A stretch of 64,000 nucleotides of DNA. Source: Pseudomonas mosselii. GTDB taxonomy: Bacteria; Pseudomonadota; Gammaproteobacteria; Pseudomonadales; Pseudomonadaceae. Shown here piece after piece: positions 8,440-16,441 of the stretch. The notes beneath the pieces were generated by a model. That model ran no database searches. It saw nothing but the letters and a program-made list of their open reading frames with translations, and was not told where the DNA came from. The stretch is from contig NZ_CP081966.1 of the NCBI RefSeq assembly GCF_019823065.1, positions 2,449,501 through 2,513,500 of the forward strand, read 5' to 3'. The position numbers and the translations under genes are program-made. Position 1 is the first letter of the stretch; each line of letters begins with the position of its first letter.

Positions 8440-9600
8440 TTACAGGTACTTGAGCCAGGCGATGTCGCGCCGCCGGGCCTTGAGCCGGGCGAAGCCGCGC
8501 ACCGGCAGGTACAGGGCGATCGCCAGCAGCACCGCGACCAGCCACACCGCGCCGATGCCGTCGAAGCCGAAATGGCTGCCCTGGTTCAGGCCGAACAGCC
8601 CCACGCAGGCCACATACAGCAGCTTGAGCACATATAGGTGCAGCAGGTAGAAGAACATCGGCGCGGCGCCGAACACTGCCAGCGGGCCGATCCAGCGGGC
8701 GTCGCCGGCCCGCTCGAAAGCGCGCAGCAGCAACAGGCCGACGCCCAGGGTCAAGGCCAGGAACAGCAGCGACGGCGGGTATTTGGTGATGTTGAAGAAG
8801 CTCATCAACGTCTGCCCGACGTTGGCGTAGAAGGCCCACGGCGCCTCGCCGTAGCCATTGAGCAGGCGCAACACGACAAAGCCGAGCAGCAGCATCATGC
8901 CGCCCAGCAGCAAGCGCTGCTGGCGCTCGCCGGCATCGCTGCCGCGGCCGAACCAGGGGCCGAGTCCGTAGCCCAGGGCGATCACGCCGATCCATGGCAG
9001 CACCGGGTAGGAGGTACGCAGGCGCAAGCCGTCGGGCAGCTCCAGCCAGCTGCGCTCGTGCAGGATCGCCCAGGGTACATGCAGCGCCGAGTGCGGCGCG
9101 AAGTGCAGGCCATCGAGCAGGTTGTGGCCGGCGACGATCAGCGCGCCGAGGGCCAGCAGCAGCGGGCGTGGCAGCCACACCAGCAGCGACAGGGCGATCA
9201 TGCTCAGGCCGATGGCCCAGATCACCTGCAGGTAGATCACGCTCGGTGGCAACTGGAAGGTCCAGGCGAAGTTGACCAGGCTGAGCTCCAGCAGCACCAG
9301 GAACAGGCCGCGCTTGAACAGGAACGTCGCTGTATCGCCCCGGCCTTGGTGCTTTTCGCCGTAAAGCCAGGCCGACAGTCCGGTGAGCAGCACGAACACC
9401 GGCGCGCACAGGTGCGCCAGGGTGCGGCTGATGAAGAGGCTGGGGTCGGTCGCGTCGATGGTCATCGGGTCGCTGACCTGACGGTGCAGGAAGAAGGTTT
9501 CGCGCACGTGGTCCAGCAGCATGAACAGGATCACCAGGCCGCGCAGGGCGTCGATGCTGTGCAGGCGTTGGCTGGGGAGGGCGGTCGGGAGGCTGGTCAT
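8440..9600 (-). CDS. multi-pass membrane protein, DUF1624/heparan acetyltransferase-like
   Basis: A 386-residue integral membrane protein with about ten hydrophobic segments. The N-terminal signature is RLHSIDALRGLVILFMLLDHVRE, an R-G-...-DH pattern shared by DUF1624 and YeiB-type proteins related to transmembrane acyltransferases (heparan-alpha-glucosaminide N-acetyltransferase fold). Family members are thought to move acyl groups across membranes; the substrate here is unknown. The ATG at 9600 gives the signature at residue 12. It reads in the same direction as the btu operon but is separated from it by the riboswitch leader, so it is a distinct transcription unit. Confidence 0.8.
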   Translation of the reverse strand: MTSLPTALPSQRLHSIDALRGLVILFMLLDHVRETFFLHRQVSDPMTIDATDPSLFISRTLAHLCAPVFVLLTGLSAWLYGEKHQGRGDTATFLFKRGLFLVLLELSLVNFAWTFQLPPSVIYLQVIWAIGLSMIALSLLVWLPRPLLLALGALIVAGHNLLDGLHFAPHSALHVPWAILHERSWLELPDGLRLRTSYPVLPWIGVIALGYGLGPWFGRGSDAGERQQRLLLGGMMLLLGFVVLRLLNGYGEAPWAFYANVGQTLMSFFNITKYPPSLLFLALTLGVGLLLLRAFERAGDARWIGPLAVFGAAPMFFYLLHLYVLKLLYVACVGLFGLNQGSHFGFDGIGAVWLVAVLLAIALYLPVRGFARLKARRRDIAWLKYL

Positions 9601-9698
9601 CGAGGAGGGTCGCTGGCAGAGGTATCATTCAAAAGAAATGTTATTTTATTTCATTTGTTTGTGCCTGGATACAGCCATGCGCTGGCACTCCGCTTGAA

Positions 9699-10619
9699 TC
9701 AGCCCTGAATCAGTGGTCCCAGCCGCTCGGCCAGGGCCTGGACCGTCGCGCTCACCTTGGGCAGATGTCCACGGTTGCGACGCCAGGCCAGGTTGATCGG
9801 CAACCCCTCCATTGCGTACTCCGGCAGCACTTGCTGCAACGTCCCGGCGTCGAGCTGGCGCTGCACCAGCCAGGTCGGCAGTTGGGCAATGCCGTGCCCG
9901 GCGCTGATGGCCAGGGCCTGCCCCTCGGCATCGCCGATGGCCAGGCGGCCCGGCATCGGCCGCAGCTGCGCCAGGCCCGGACGGGCACCGGCGAAGTGCA
10001 GGGCCGGCGTGCTGCCGTCGGCGCAGGCGTAAAGCACGCAGCCTTGGGCCTGCAACTGCTGTAGGTCGCGGGGCGTGCCGTGCCGGGCGAGGTAGGCGGG
10101 GGCGGCGCAGAACACCAGGCGCTGGCTGCCCAGGTAGCGGTGCTCGATGCCCGGCTGCCAAGTCTGTGGTCCACCGATGCGCACGACGATGTCGATGCCG
10201 TCCTCGGCCAGGTCGACGAAGCGGTCGGAGAGGGTGATGTGCGGTTGCAATCGCGGATGCAGCGCGGCGAAGTCGAGCACGGCGGGCAGCCCATGCAGGC
10301 GGCCGAAGGTGGCCGGCAGGTCGATGCGCAGCTTGCCGCAGGGGGTCTTGTGCTCGTCGTTGAGGGCCAGTTCGGCCTCTTCGATCTCCGCCAGCACGCG
10401 GGTGCAGGTGCGGTAGTAGTCGGCGCCGCTGTCGGTCAGGGCCAGGCGTCGGGTGGTGCGCTCGAACAGGCGCACCTGCAGGCGTTTCTCCAGGCGGGCC
10501 ACGCCCTTGCTTACGGCGGAGCTGGTGAGGTTCATGCGCTCGGCGGCGGCGATGAAGCTGCCGGCGTTGGCCACGCTGACGAAGAAGTCGATGTCTTTCA
10601 GGCGTTCCGAGGCGGACAT
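9699..10619 (-). CDS. LysR family transcriptional regulator
   Basis: A 306-residue regulator with an N-terminal winged helix-turn-helix (DIDFFVSVANAGSFIAAAERMNLTSSAVSKGVARLE, residues about 9-44) and a periplasmic-binding-like effector domain with the RIDLPATFGRLHG strand. It belongs to the CrgA/DmlR-like branch of LysR proteins. It is divergent from the MFS transporter gene across 112 bases, which suggests that it controls that exporter. The shared gap contains GGAACAACATTCC (10680-10692), a short inverted repeat that could be an operator. The frame also has a GTG at 10652; the ATG at 10619 gives normal family length. Confidence 0.87.
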   Translation of the reverse strand: MSASERLKDIDFFVSVANAGSFIAAAERMNLTSSAVSKGVARLEKRLQVRLFERTTRRLALTDSGADYYRTCTRVLAEIEEAELALNDEHKTPCGKLRIDLPATFGRLHGLPAVLDFAALHPRLQPHITLSDRFVDLAEDGIDIVVRIGGPQTWQPGIEHRYLGSQRLVFCAAPAYLARHGTPRDLQQLQAQGCVLYACADGSTPALHFAGARPGLAQLRPMPGRLAIGDAEGQALAISAGHGIAQLPTWLVQRQLDAGTLQQVLPEYAMEGLPINLAWRRNRGHLPKVSATVQALAERLGPLIQG

Positions 10620-10731
10620 GGCATGGGCTCGCGATTGCTGAATATGGTTCACTTGATAAGGGAATATCTACCAGTAATCGGAACAACATTCCAGATTAAG
10701 CTGGCCTGCCATTCATCGAGGATCGCAGTAG

Positions 10732-11919
10732 ATGTCCACCTCCAGCTTGACCCATGCCGCCCTGGCGCGGCCGGCGCCGCGTGCTGGGCTGTCGATCGGC
10801 CTGTTCGCCGTCGGCGGCTTCGCGGTGCTGACCACCGAGTTCCTGATTCTTGGCCTACTGCCCGCGCTGGCACGCGACCTTGGATTGTCGGTCGCAGGCG
10901 CGGGCCAGTTGGTCACCCTGTTCGCGGTGACCGTGATGCTGTTCGGGCCGCCGCTCACCGCCTGGCTGTCGGCCCTGCCACGCAAGGGGCTGTTCATCGC
11001 CATCCTGCTGCTGTTCGCCGCCTCCAATGCGCTGTCGGCGCTGGCGCCGAACGTCTGGGTACTGGCCCTGGCGCGGTTCCTCGCCGCGTTGGCACTGCCG
11101 GTGTACTGGGGCACCGCCAGCGAAAGCGCCGGGCAACTGGCCGGCCAGGGGCGCGAGGGCTGGGCAGTGGCGCGGGTCTACCTGGGGATCACCGCGGCGT
11201 TCGTCTTTGGCATCCCGCTGGGAACCCTGGCCGCCGGGCTGGTTGGCTGGCGCGGCAGCTTCTGGTTGCTCGCCGGGCTGTCCCTGCTGGTGGCACTGCT
11301 GATGTGGGCCTGGCTGCCACCCCTGCCGGCGGTCCCGGCCCGCGCCGCGGGAGAGCGGCAGTCGGTGATTCTCAAGGACCGTCGTTTCATCGCCCATGTG
11401 CTGCTGTCGGCGCTGGTGTTCACCGCCATGTTCACTGCCTACACCTACCTGGCCGAGATCCTCGAGCAGCTTGCTGCTGTGCCGGCCAACGCGGTCGGTT
11501 GGTGGCTGATGGGCTTTGGTCTGGTGGGCATGCTCGGCAACGCCCTGGCCGGACGGATCGTCGATCGCAGCCCGCTGCGGGCCACGCTGCTGCTGTTGGC
11601 GATGCTGGCCTTGGGCATGGGCCTGGTCACCCCGGTGATCGGCAACCCGCTGCTGCTGGTGGGCGCCCTGGCCCTGTGGGGCATCGCCTACACGGCGCTG
11701 TTCCCGGTGTGCCAGGTGCGGGTGATGCGGGCCGGCGCCAAGGCCCAGGCCCTGGCCGGGACCCTCAACGTGTCGGCGGCCAACGCGGGCATCGCCGCCG
11801 GTGCCGCGCTGGGGGGCGCGGCGATCCAGGGGCTTGGTCTGGCTGCACTGGGTTATGTGGCTTGTGGGTTTGCTGTGCTGGCTTTGGTGGCCACGTTGGT
11901 ACTGCAGAGAAGCGAATGA
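10732..11919 (+). CDS. MFS transporter, DHA1 efflux type
   Basis: A 395-residue 12-helix proton-driven transporter. It resembles the AraJ/YdeA/NepI-like sugar or drug efflux branch of the DHA1 family, with FLILGLLPALARDLGLS in the first helix region and a conserved GTLAAGLVGWRGSFWLLAG around helices 5-6. Likely role: export of a small organic compound; the substrate is unknown. The ATG at 10732 is preceded by GAGGATCG. It is divergent from the adjacent LysR gene, which is its probable regulator. Confidence 0.88.
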   Translation: MSTSSLTHAALARPAPRAGLSIGLFAVGGFAVLTTEFLILGLLPALARDLGLSVAGAGQLVTLFAVTVMLFGPPLTAWLSALPRKGLFIAILLLFAASNALSALAPNVWVLALARFLAALALPVYWGTASESAGQLAGQGREGWAVARVYLGITAAFVFGIPLGTLAAGLVGWRGSFWLLAGLSLLVALLMWAWLPPLPAVPARAAGERQSVILKDRRFIAHVLLSALVFTAMFTAYTYLAEILEQLAAVPANAVGWWLMGFGLVGMLGNALAGRIVDRSPLRATLLLLAMLALGMGLVTPVIGNPLLLVGALALWGIAYTALFPVCQVRVMRAGAKAQALAGTLNVSAANAGIAAGAALGGAAIQGLGLAALGYVACGFAVLALVATLVLQRSE

Positions 11920-11922
11920 GGC

Positions 11923-12180
11923 CTAATCAACCATCCAGCCGATCTCGCCCTCCAACAGGGTTCCGCCATGGCTGGTGGTATCACCTTGGCGTGCAACGGC
12001 CCGGCCTTCGATGGCATGGTTCGCCGACCCTGTTTCGATGACGGCACCACAACTGATCCTGTCGCCTACGCAGGCGACAGCGCTGCCATTGATCAATGTG
12101 GCCGTATGGCCTGAAACAACCTCGCCTGCGCCATGCAGGGGGCAGTCATGCTTGTGCCCGACTAGAACGATGGGTTTCAT
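11923..12180 (-). CDS. PAAR-domain protein, T6SS spike tip
   Basis: An 85-residue single-domain PAAR protein. It has GHKHDCPLHGAGEVVSGH at the start and repeated GS/GD turns (ACVGDRISCG, AIETGSANHAIEGRAVARQGD), typical of the metal-bound cone that caps VgrG spikes of the type VI secretion system. The start is the ATG at 12180 with AAGGAG upstream; an in-frame open stretch to 12243 has no coding character. It is the last gene of the set effector - DUF6708 - PAAR. No VgrG or structural T6SS gene is in the window, so this is an orphan cargo island served by an apparatus encoded elsewhere. Its stop is 3 bases from the convergent MFS stop. Confidence 0.85.
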   Translation of the reverse strand: MKPIVLVGHKHDCPLHGAGEVVSGHTATLINGSAVACVGDRISCGAVIETGSANHAIEGRAVARQGDTTSHGGTLLEGEIGWMVD

Positions 12181-12227
12181 CACGCATGCTCCTTGTTTTC
12201 GTTGGGTGTAGGGATTCAAGCAGCGCC

Positions 12228-12383
12228 TTATTTGGCTTTGCACAGGGTGATTAGCGATTCGCGGGTATCGGATTGGATAAAGGTGTAGCCGCGCACTGCC
12301 GGGTTGTCGCAGTCATGGGGCGTCTCGCCACCATGCAGAGGCGTGGTGCGTTGGGCTCCATCTCGGTCAAGAACATCCCGCTT
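12228..12383 (-). pseudogene. 51-codon open frame directly after the DUF6708 stop (possible lost C-terminus or gene remnant)
   Basis: Right after the TAA of the DUF6708 gene (12386-12384), the same frame stays open for 51 codons to a TAA at 12230-12228. The peptide looks like real protein: KRDVLDRDGAQRTTPLHGG, then ETPHDCDNPAVRGYTFIQS, then DTRESLITLCKAK. It has no ATG, GTG or TTG start and no ribosome binding site. It may be the former C-terminal end of the DUF6708 protein cut off by a nonsense change, a readthrough extension, or the tail of a deleted gene. I do not recognise its family. The PAAR start lies 47 bases further on. Confidence 0.45.
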
Positions 12384-13580
12384 TTACGGCTGATCAATAC
12401 TGTCGACCTCATGGGGCGCATCCTTCTCGATATCGGGAGTTTGACTTTGGCTCTTGGGCCGACGTTTAGAGACGCGGGGTTTTCTCTCCGGGCGTTTGCC
12501 TGGACGTATGGCCCAGAGGTAGGCGTTCTCCCGCAGTCTCTCCTGAATATGAGGTGGGTAATCGTCAACGGTGGTCACTGCCGGGACGGGTTTTCCCGGC
12601 AGGCCGGCTTCACGGATGATCTTGGGCCAGCGAGGCTTCCAGCACAGCAGGAGACTCACCCAGTGGCCTGTTCCGATGATCAGGAAGGCAGGAGAGAGCA
12701 ATAGCAGGCCGCATTTGAGGACGCGTGGGGAACTGCGGAAGTAGTGGGTCAGACCTTCAAACTGAGGCGTGAAGGCTTGCCAAGGCCAGGGGAAGTGCGA
12801 GGTGATGTGGGGGCGTGGCAGTCCTTCTGGACCTTCATCCATGAAGCGACGGATAAACTCCCATTCGGCTTGAAGCTCCGCGAAATTGTTCGCGGACTTG
12901 CCTACCAAGATCAGTTCAGGACGCAGTGTGCCGGTGAAGGCGGGCGACCATGTGAGTTCCAGCGGCATGCCCATGCCACCTGGTGGAGCATACTTCCTAT
13001 CAGAGCCGCTGGACGATACGCCGTTCCACGGCAGCGTGACGATTCCTCCGCAGTAGGCCGGGCGGTGGAGGTAGACCTGTTGGGTGGTACGGTTGAAGCG
13101 TATCAACAGGTGGCGTGATGTGAACATTTCAAAACGTGTGAAACGAAAACCATACTTTAGGTAAAGCCATAAAAGCCATGGGTCCAGGCAGAGAAAGAAA
13201 ATTGTGGTGACTAGGAGTTCTCCATACGGTTCGCCTTGATAGTTGTAGGTCAGTACGATTAACTTTTTAATGGCGTCAGTGGTGAAGTAGAACTCGAATG
13301 TGATTAGTGCTATGGCTGTAAGAGAAAGTATTGTGATCAACCCACGTTTATCCTCCCACATGCCGCAGCGCATTTCGAGCACGTGCTCGTTGTATACGTA
13401 GACTGGGCCACGGCTCTTCGGGGTTTCGCATACTGATTTTTTTGCGGCTGCAACGTATTCTTCGTCTTCGCTTTCATACACCCCTCTATTCTTGATTGTT
13501 TTGTTCTGCTTTTTAAAGGCTTCGCGTTCTTCTTTTGGGTCAATGGCTGCGAGCCATGAAAGCCACTCAAAAAAATACAC
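12384..13580 (-). CDS. DUF6708-type membrane protein, candidate immunity/accessory partner of the T6SS effector
   Basis: A 398-residue protein with a highly charged first 60 residues, two hydrophobic segments near residues 80-150 (GLITILSLTAIALITFEFYF, then LLVTTIFFLCLDPWLLWLYL), a soluble centre with RFNRTTQQVYLHRP, a further hydrophobic stretch near residue 295 (LLLLSPAFLIIGTGHWVSLLL), and a basic Lys/Arg-rich tail. This is the layout of DUF6708 proteins found beside BTH_I2691-type effectors. It starts at a GTG (13580) that shares one base with the effector stop (TAGTG), with GAGG eight bases upstream, so translation is coupled. An immunity role is inferred from membrane location and linkage. 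Base composition is clearly more AT-rich than in neighbouring genes. Confidence 0.7.
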   Translation of the reverse strand: MYFFEWLSWLAAIDPKEEREAFKKQNKTIKNRGVYESEDEEYVAAAKKSVCETPKSRGPVYVYNEHVLEMRCGMWEDKRGLITILSLTAIALITFEFYFTTDAIKKLIVLTYNYQGEPYGELLVTTIFFLCLDPWLLWLYLKYGFRFTRFEMFTSRHLLIRFNRTTQQVYLHRPAYCGGIVTLPWNGVSSSGSDRKYAPPGGMGMPLELTWSPAFTGTLRPELILVGKSANNFAELQAEWEFIRRFMDEGPEGLPRPHITSHFPWPWQAFTPQFEGLTHYFRSSPRVLKCGLLLLSPAFLIIGTGHWVSLLLCWKPRWPKIIREAGLPGKPVPAVTTVDDYPPHIQERLRENAYLWAIRPGKRPERKPRVSKRRPKSQSQTPDIEKDAPHEVDSIDQP

Positions 13581-16198
13581 TATATAACCTCGCTCATGGC
13601 GCTGAATAAGGCTTCTAGCTCTTCAGTGTCCTTCATGTATCCTTTGTTTGATGGTTTAAGGCGGAAGCAGCATTTGCTACACCATTTTTCCAGTGCGTCA
13701 TCATCGACAATGAGCAAGGCTATAGTGGTGCCGAGTACAATGGCGCCGCCTATCCAGCTTAAGCGACTCAGAAACATCATGGCTGCACGGTTCGCGGCTA
13801 GTCGTGCGGAAAGAGTGGAAAGGGTAGCGTATAAGCTGCTTTTCCACGTCTGGCTCGAACTCACTGACAGCCACTGAAAAAGTGCACTTGCCTGTGAAAA
13901 TGCTATTCCTCCCTGCCCTAAAAGTAGGGCGAACGTAGATGCAGCTCTTGTTCTGTACGCTGCTGCAAGCATTGACTTTGATCTGTTTTTTGCTTCTTCG
14001 GCATCTGAAACGTCCCATGCAATACTGACAACGCCACCCACCGCAGCCAACCCCGCCCCCCATAGCCGATAACGACCCAGGCTGATGTCCGCTCCCCGTG
14101 CAATCGCGCTGTTCCGCCCGACGCCCAGCAGGGTCTGTTCCGTCCCCACCGCCAGTAGCTCGAACCCCGCCGCCGCACTGGCCAGTCCAGCGGCCACCAC
14201 CTCGCTCCAGAAACGCCGATCCTTGTCATCCCGCTGCCCCTGCAACAGGAGCAGTCCCGCCTCCAGCAGGAGCAGGCCACTGGCCAGCCGAAGCCGATAG
14301 AACGAATGAGCATGAGCGCCCTGCAACGTCTCCACATAGGCGCGATCAAGGCGTCGGACCATGGGGGCCGCCACCCGTCCTCGCGAGGGGGTGTCACCCT
14401 CGAGTGCGTGTTCACTCAGGCGCAGGTTGATGGCTTGCTCGCCCAGCGAGGCAATGAGGTAGGTGCCCAGGCGCCGATATAGCAGGCGATCCATGTTGCC
14501 GTGGGCGCCGGCCTGCAGGCTCTGGCGCCCCAGTTGACCCAGCCAGGCCAAGGCGCCGGCGGTGTTGAGGGCGCTGTGCTGGGCCAGCTGGTCGAGGTGG
14601 CCGTCCACCCGGCTGAACTGCGAGGCGAGTTCCTTGGCGTACTTGAGTGAAGTGTCCACCTGCTGCCAGTGATCGTATTCCGGTGGCAGCGCTTGCAACG
14701 CCTGGCGTGTCTGCTCCAGCACCTCGGCAATGGCGCGCTGGTTGAAGACGAAGGAGCGCAGGGCCAGGTTGTCGGGCGTCAGCGTGTCGGCATGCCACCA
14801 CTGGGCGAGCAGCCGCGCCCCGGCTGGCACGCCCTCCATGCCGACCACGCTGAGCCCGGTCTGGTGAGCGAAGCACAGGCCGCTGCGCAGGTCGTTCTCG
14901 TCGTAGTAGGCCAGGGCCGCGAGCAGTTGCTCAGATTGCAGCCAGGCGAGGTGGTCGTCGGCCCGCACGTCGGCCAGGCGCTGCGCTTCGAGGCCGTGGG
15001 ATTCGAACCAGGCCAGCTGGTCATGCATGGCCTTGAGGTCGACGTGTGGCAGGTAACGCGCCTCGAACTGCCGGGCGAACTCGCCGTTGTTCGCCCGGGC
15101 CTCAAGGTCCTGGCGCCTGAGTGCGCCTGCGGTATCGAGAATGCCTTCCTTGGCCTGCGCCCACCAGGCGGCCATCTGCGGGTTGGCGCCCTGGTCGGCA
15201 CCGGCGAGGTGGGCGCGCATGGCCTCTTTGTGACGGTCGACCAGCGCGGCGACCTTGCGCTCACTGAATTGCTGATGCAGTTCGGTGAAGGCCTGGGCGA
15301 CCAGCACCTTGCGCTCGTTGCTGGGGCCGGGTTTTCCCGCGACCGACTCCGAGGCTTGCAGCCAATCCTTCAGGTGTTCCATGCCCGCGTTGCGCCAGGC
15401 ATTGAGTTGCTGGGTGATGCCGATGGCATCTTCCACCACCACCGCGATACCACGGGCTTCGGGTTTGCCGGCAACCGGGCCCAGCATGTACCGGGCTGCC
15501 GTCAGCGAGTGGACGCTGGTTTCACTGAACAGCTGGTTGTCCAGCAGCTTGCGCAATGAGCTGTCGGTTTGCGCAGCGAAATCGGCGACCAGGTCCAGTT
15601 GGTCATGGCGCAGCACATAAGGCCTGGGCGTCGGGCAGCCAAGGCCGGTGAAAGCGGCAACATCCACGGCCGGCAGCCTGTCGCGTCGACGCAGCAGTTG
15701 CTGCTGGGCCGCTTTGGTCAACGGGTCGGGGCTGTAGAACAGGCGCAGCTCAGCCAGGTCTTCGAGGTCATGGACGTTGAACGCCAAGGCCGTGCTGCGA
15801 ATCATATCGCGCAGGGTGTGGACATCTGTGGCGTCTGGCTCGGACTGCCCGGGGGCAACCAGCGATAAAGAACCGTTCGCCGCAATGCGATAGGGCGGGT
15901 GCAGGCTGTGCTGCCCGCTGCGCTTGCGTTTCTCCATGACGTACAGGAAGCCTTGGCGCAGTGGCCGAATGGCATAGTCGGCCTGCTGAAGCGTGGCAAC
16001 ACTGTAGGGATGGCGCAGGTGATCGGGCAGGGTTGGCAAGCGCAGGCGCTGGCCGGTAGTGCCGGCAACGGCCGCATAGCGCAGGGGCAGGATGGTGAAG
16101 GTGCGCGTGCAATGGACGGCGGGCCCGCTGGCGAAGGGGGCCTCAAGGGCCTCGCAGGCTTGCCGATTGATTTCGAGCAGTTTGTTGAAGTCGAACAT
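13580..16198 (-). CDS. BTH_I2691/VasX-N type T6SS effector, probable pore former
   Basis: An 872-residue protein. The N-terminus has the VasX-like entry pattern: a Cys-rich start, TFTILPLRYAAVAG, LPTLPDHLRHPYS, and YAIRPLRQGFLYVMEK (residues about 35-90). A long helical middle follows. The C-terminal 250 residues hold several hydrophobic segments (LLLLEAGLLLLQG, AAVGGVVSIAWDVS, a segment around ALLLGQGGIAFSQASALFQW, and WIGGAIVLGTTIALLIVDDD), consistent with membrane insertion. P. putida Tke5, as I recall it, is a pore-forming member of this family, so killing by membrane depolarisation is plausible. It is followed by the DUF6708 and PAAR genes. The last part of the gene, from about 14,080 down, becomes AT-richer, which suggests a swapped toxin tail. 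Confidence 0.8.
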   Translation of the reverse strand: MFDFNKLLEINRQACEALEAPFASGPAVHCTRTFTILPLRYAAVAGTTGQRLRLPTLPDHLRHPYSVATLQQADYAIRPLRQGFLYVMEKRKRSGQHSLHPPYRIAANGSLSLVAPGQSEPDATDVHTLRDMIRSTALAFNVHDLEDLAELRLFYSPDPLTKAAQQQLLRRRDRLPAVDVAAFTGLGCPTPRPYVLRHDQLDLVADFAAQTDSSLRKLLDNQLFSETSVHSLTAARYMLGPVAGKPEARGIAVVVEDAIGITQQLNAWRNAGMEHLKDWLQASESVAGKPGPSNERKVLVAQAFTELHQQFSERKVAALVDRHKEAMRAHLAGADQGANPQMAAWWAQAKEGILDTAGALRRQDLEARANNGEFARQFEARYLPHVDLKAMHDQLAWFESHGLEAQRLADVRADDHLAWLQSEQLLAALAYYDENDLRSGLCFAHQTGLSVVGMEGVPAGARLLAQWWHADTLTPDNLALRSFVFNQRAIAEVLEQTRQALQALPPEYDHWQQVDTSLKYAKELASQFSRVDGHLDQLAQHSALNTAGALAWLGQLGRQSLQAGAHGNMDRLLYRRLGTYLIASLGEQAINLRLSEHALEGDTPSRGRVAAPMVRRLDRAYVETLQGAHAHSFYRLRLASGLLLLEAGLLLLQGQRDDKDRRFWSEVVAAGLASAAAGFELLAVGTEQTLLGVGRNSAIARGADISLGRYRLWGAGLAAVGGVVSIAWDVSDAEEAKNRSKSMLAAAYRTRAASTFALLLGQGGIAFSQASALFQWLSVSSSQTWKSSLYATLSTLSARLAANRAAMMFLSRLSWIGGAIVLGTTIALLIVDDDALEKWCSKCCFRLKPSNKGYMKDTEELEALFSAMSEVI

Positions 16199-16243
16199 CC
16201 GATGTCCTCAGCGAAGCTGTTCATGCAGGCGTGTTAGTACCGA

Positions 16244-16272
16244 GCCCGTGGCTGTTGCAGCCAGCCACGGGC
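16244..16272. repeat. perfect 11-bp inverted repeat
   Basis: GCCCGTGGCTG (16244-16254) and CAGCCACGGGC (16262-16272) form a perfect hairpin with a 7-base loop, in the 243-base gap between the effector start (16198) and the cntB stop (16442). There is no T-tract on either side, so an intrinsic terminator is unlikely. It may be a repeat element or an operator upstream of the effector. The rest of the gap shows nothing I can name. Confidence 0.5.
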
Positions 16273-16441
16273 GACGTTACGCAGACCTGAAACACTAGCG
16301 AGGAGCGGATTGAGGGTGGTCGACAGGGCTTCCCAAAACCACGTAGGACGTTTCTCTGATTTTCCTTTTCAGCGCTTATTGGCAGTATTCAGTTACATCT
16401 CACCGGCGAATCCGCGTGGGCAGGCGATCCGCCGCCGGGGC

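Noticed and set aside
7103..9628. An 841-codon minus-strand frame across btuF, the riboswitch and the DUF1624 gene
   Set aside because: It crosses a structured RNA and uses the wrong frame of two clear genes.
9630..9656. AT-rich ATGTTATTTTATTTCAT upstream of the DUF1624 gene, resembling a Zur or Fur box
   Set aside because: The right half departs from the consensus at several positions and the gene has no link to metals.
12251..12568. A 105-codon minus-strand frame at the end of the DUF6708 gene
   Set aside because: Wrong frame of the DUF6708 gene and of the open stretch after it; Arg-rich with no ribosome binding site.
16244..16272. Hairpin considered as a terminator for cntB
   Set aside because: No T-tract on either strand and it is 170 bases past the stop; kept only as an inverted repeat.
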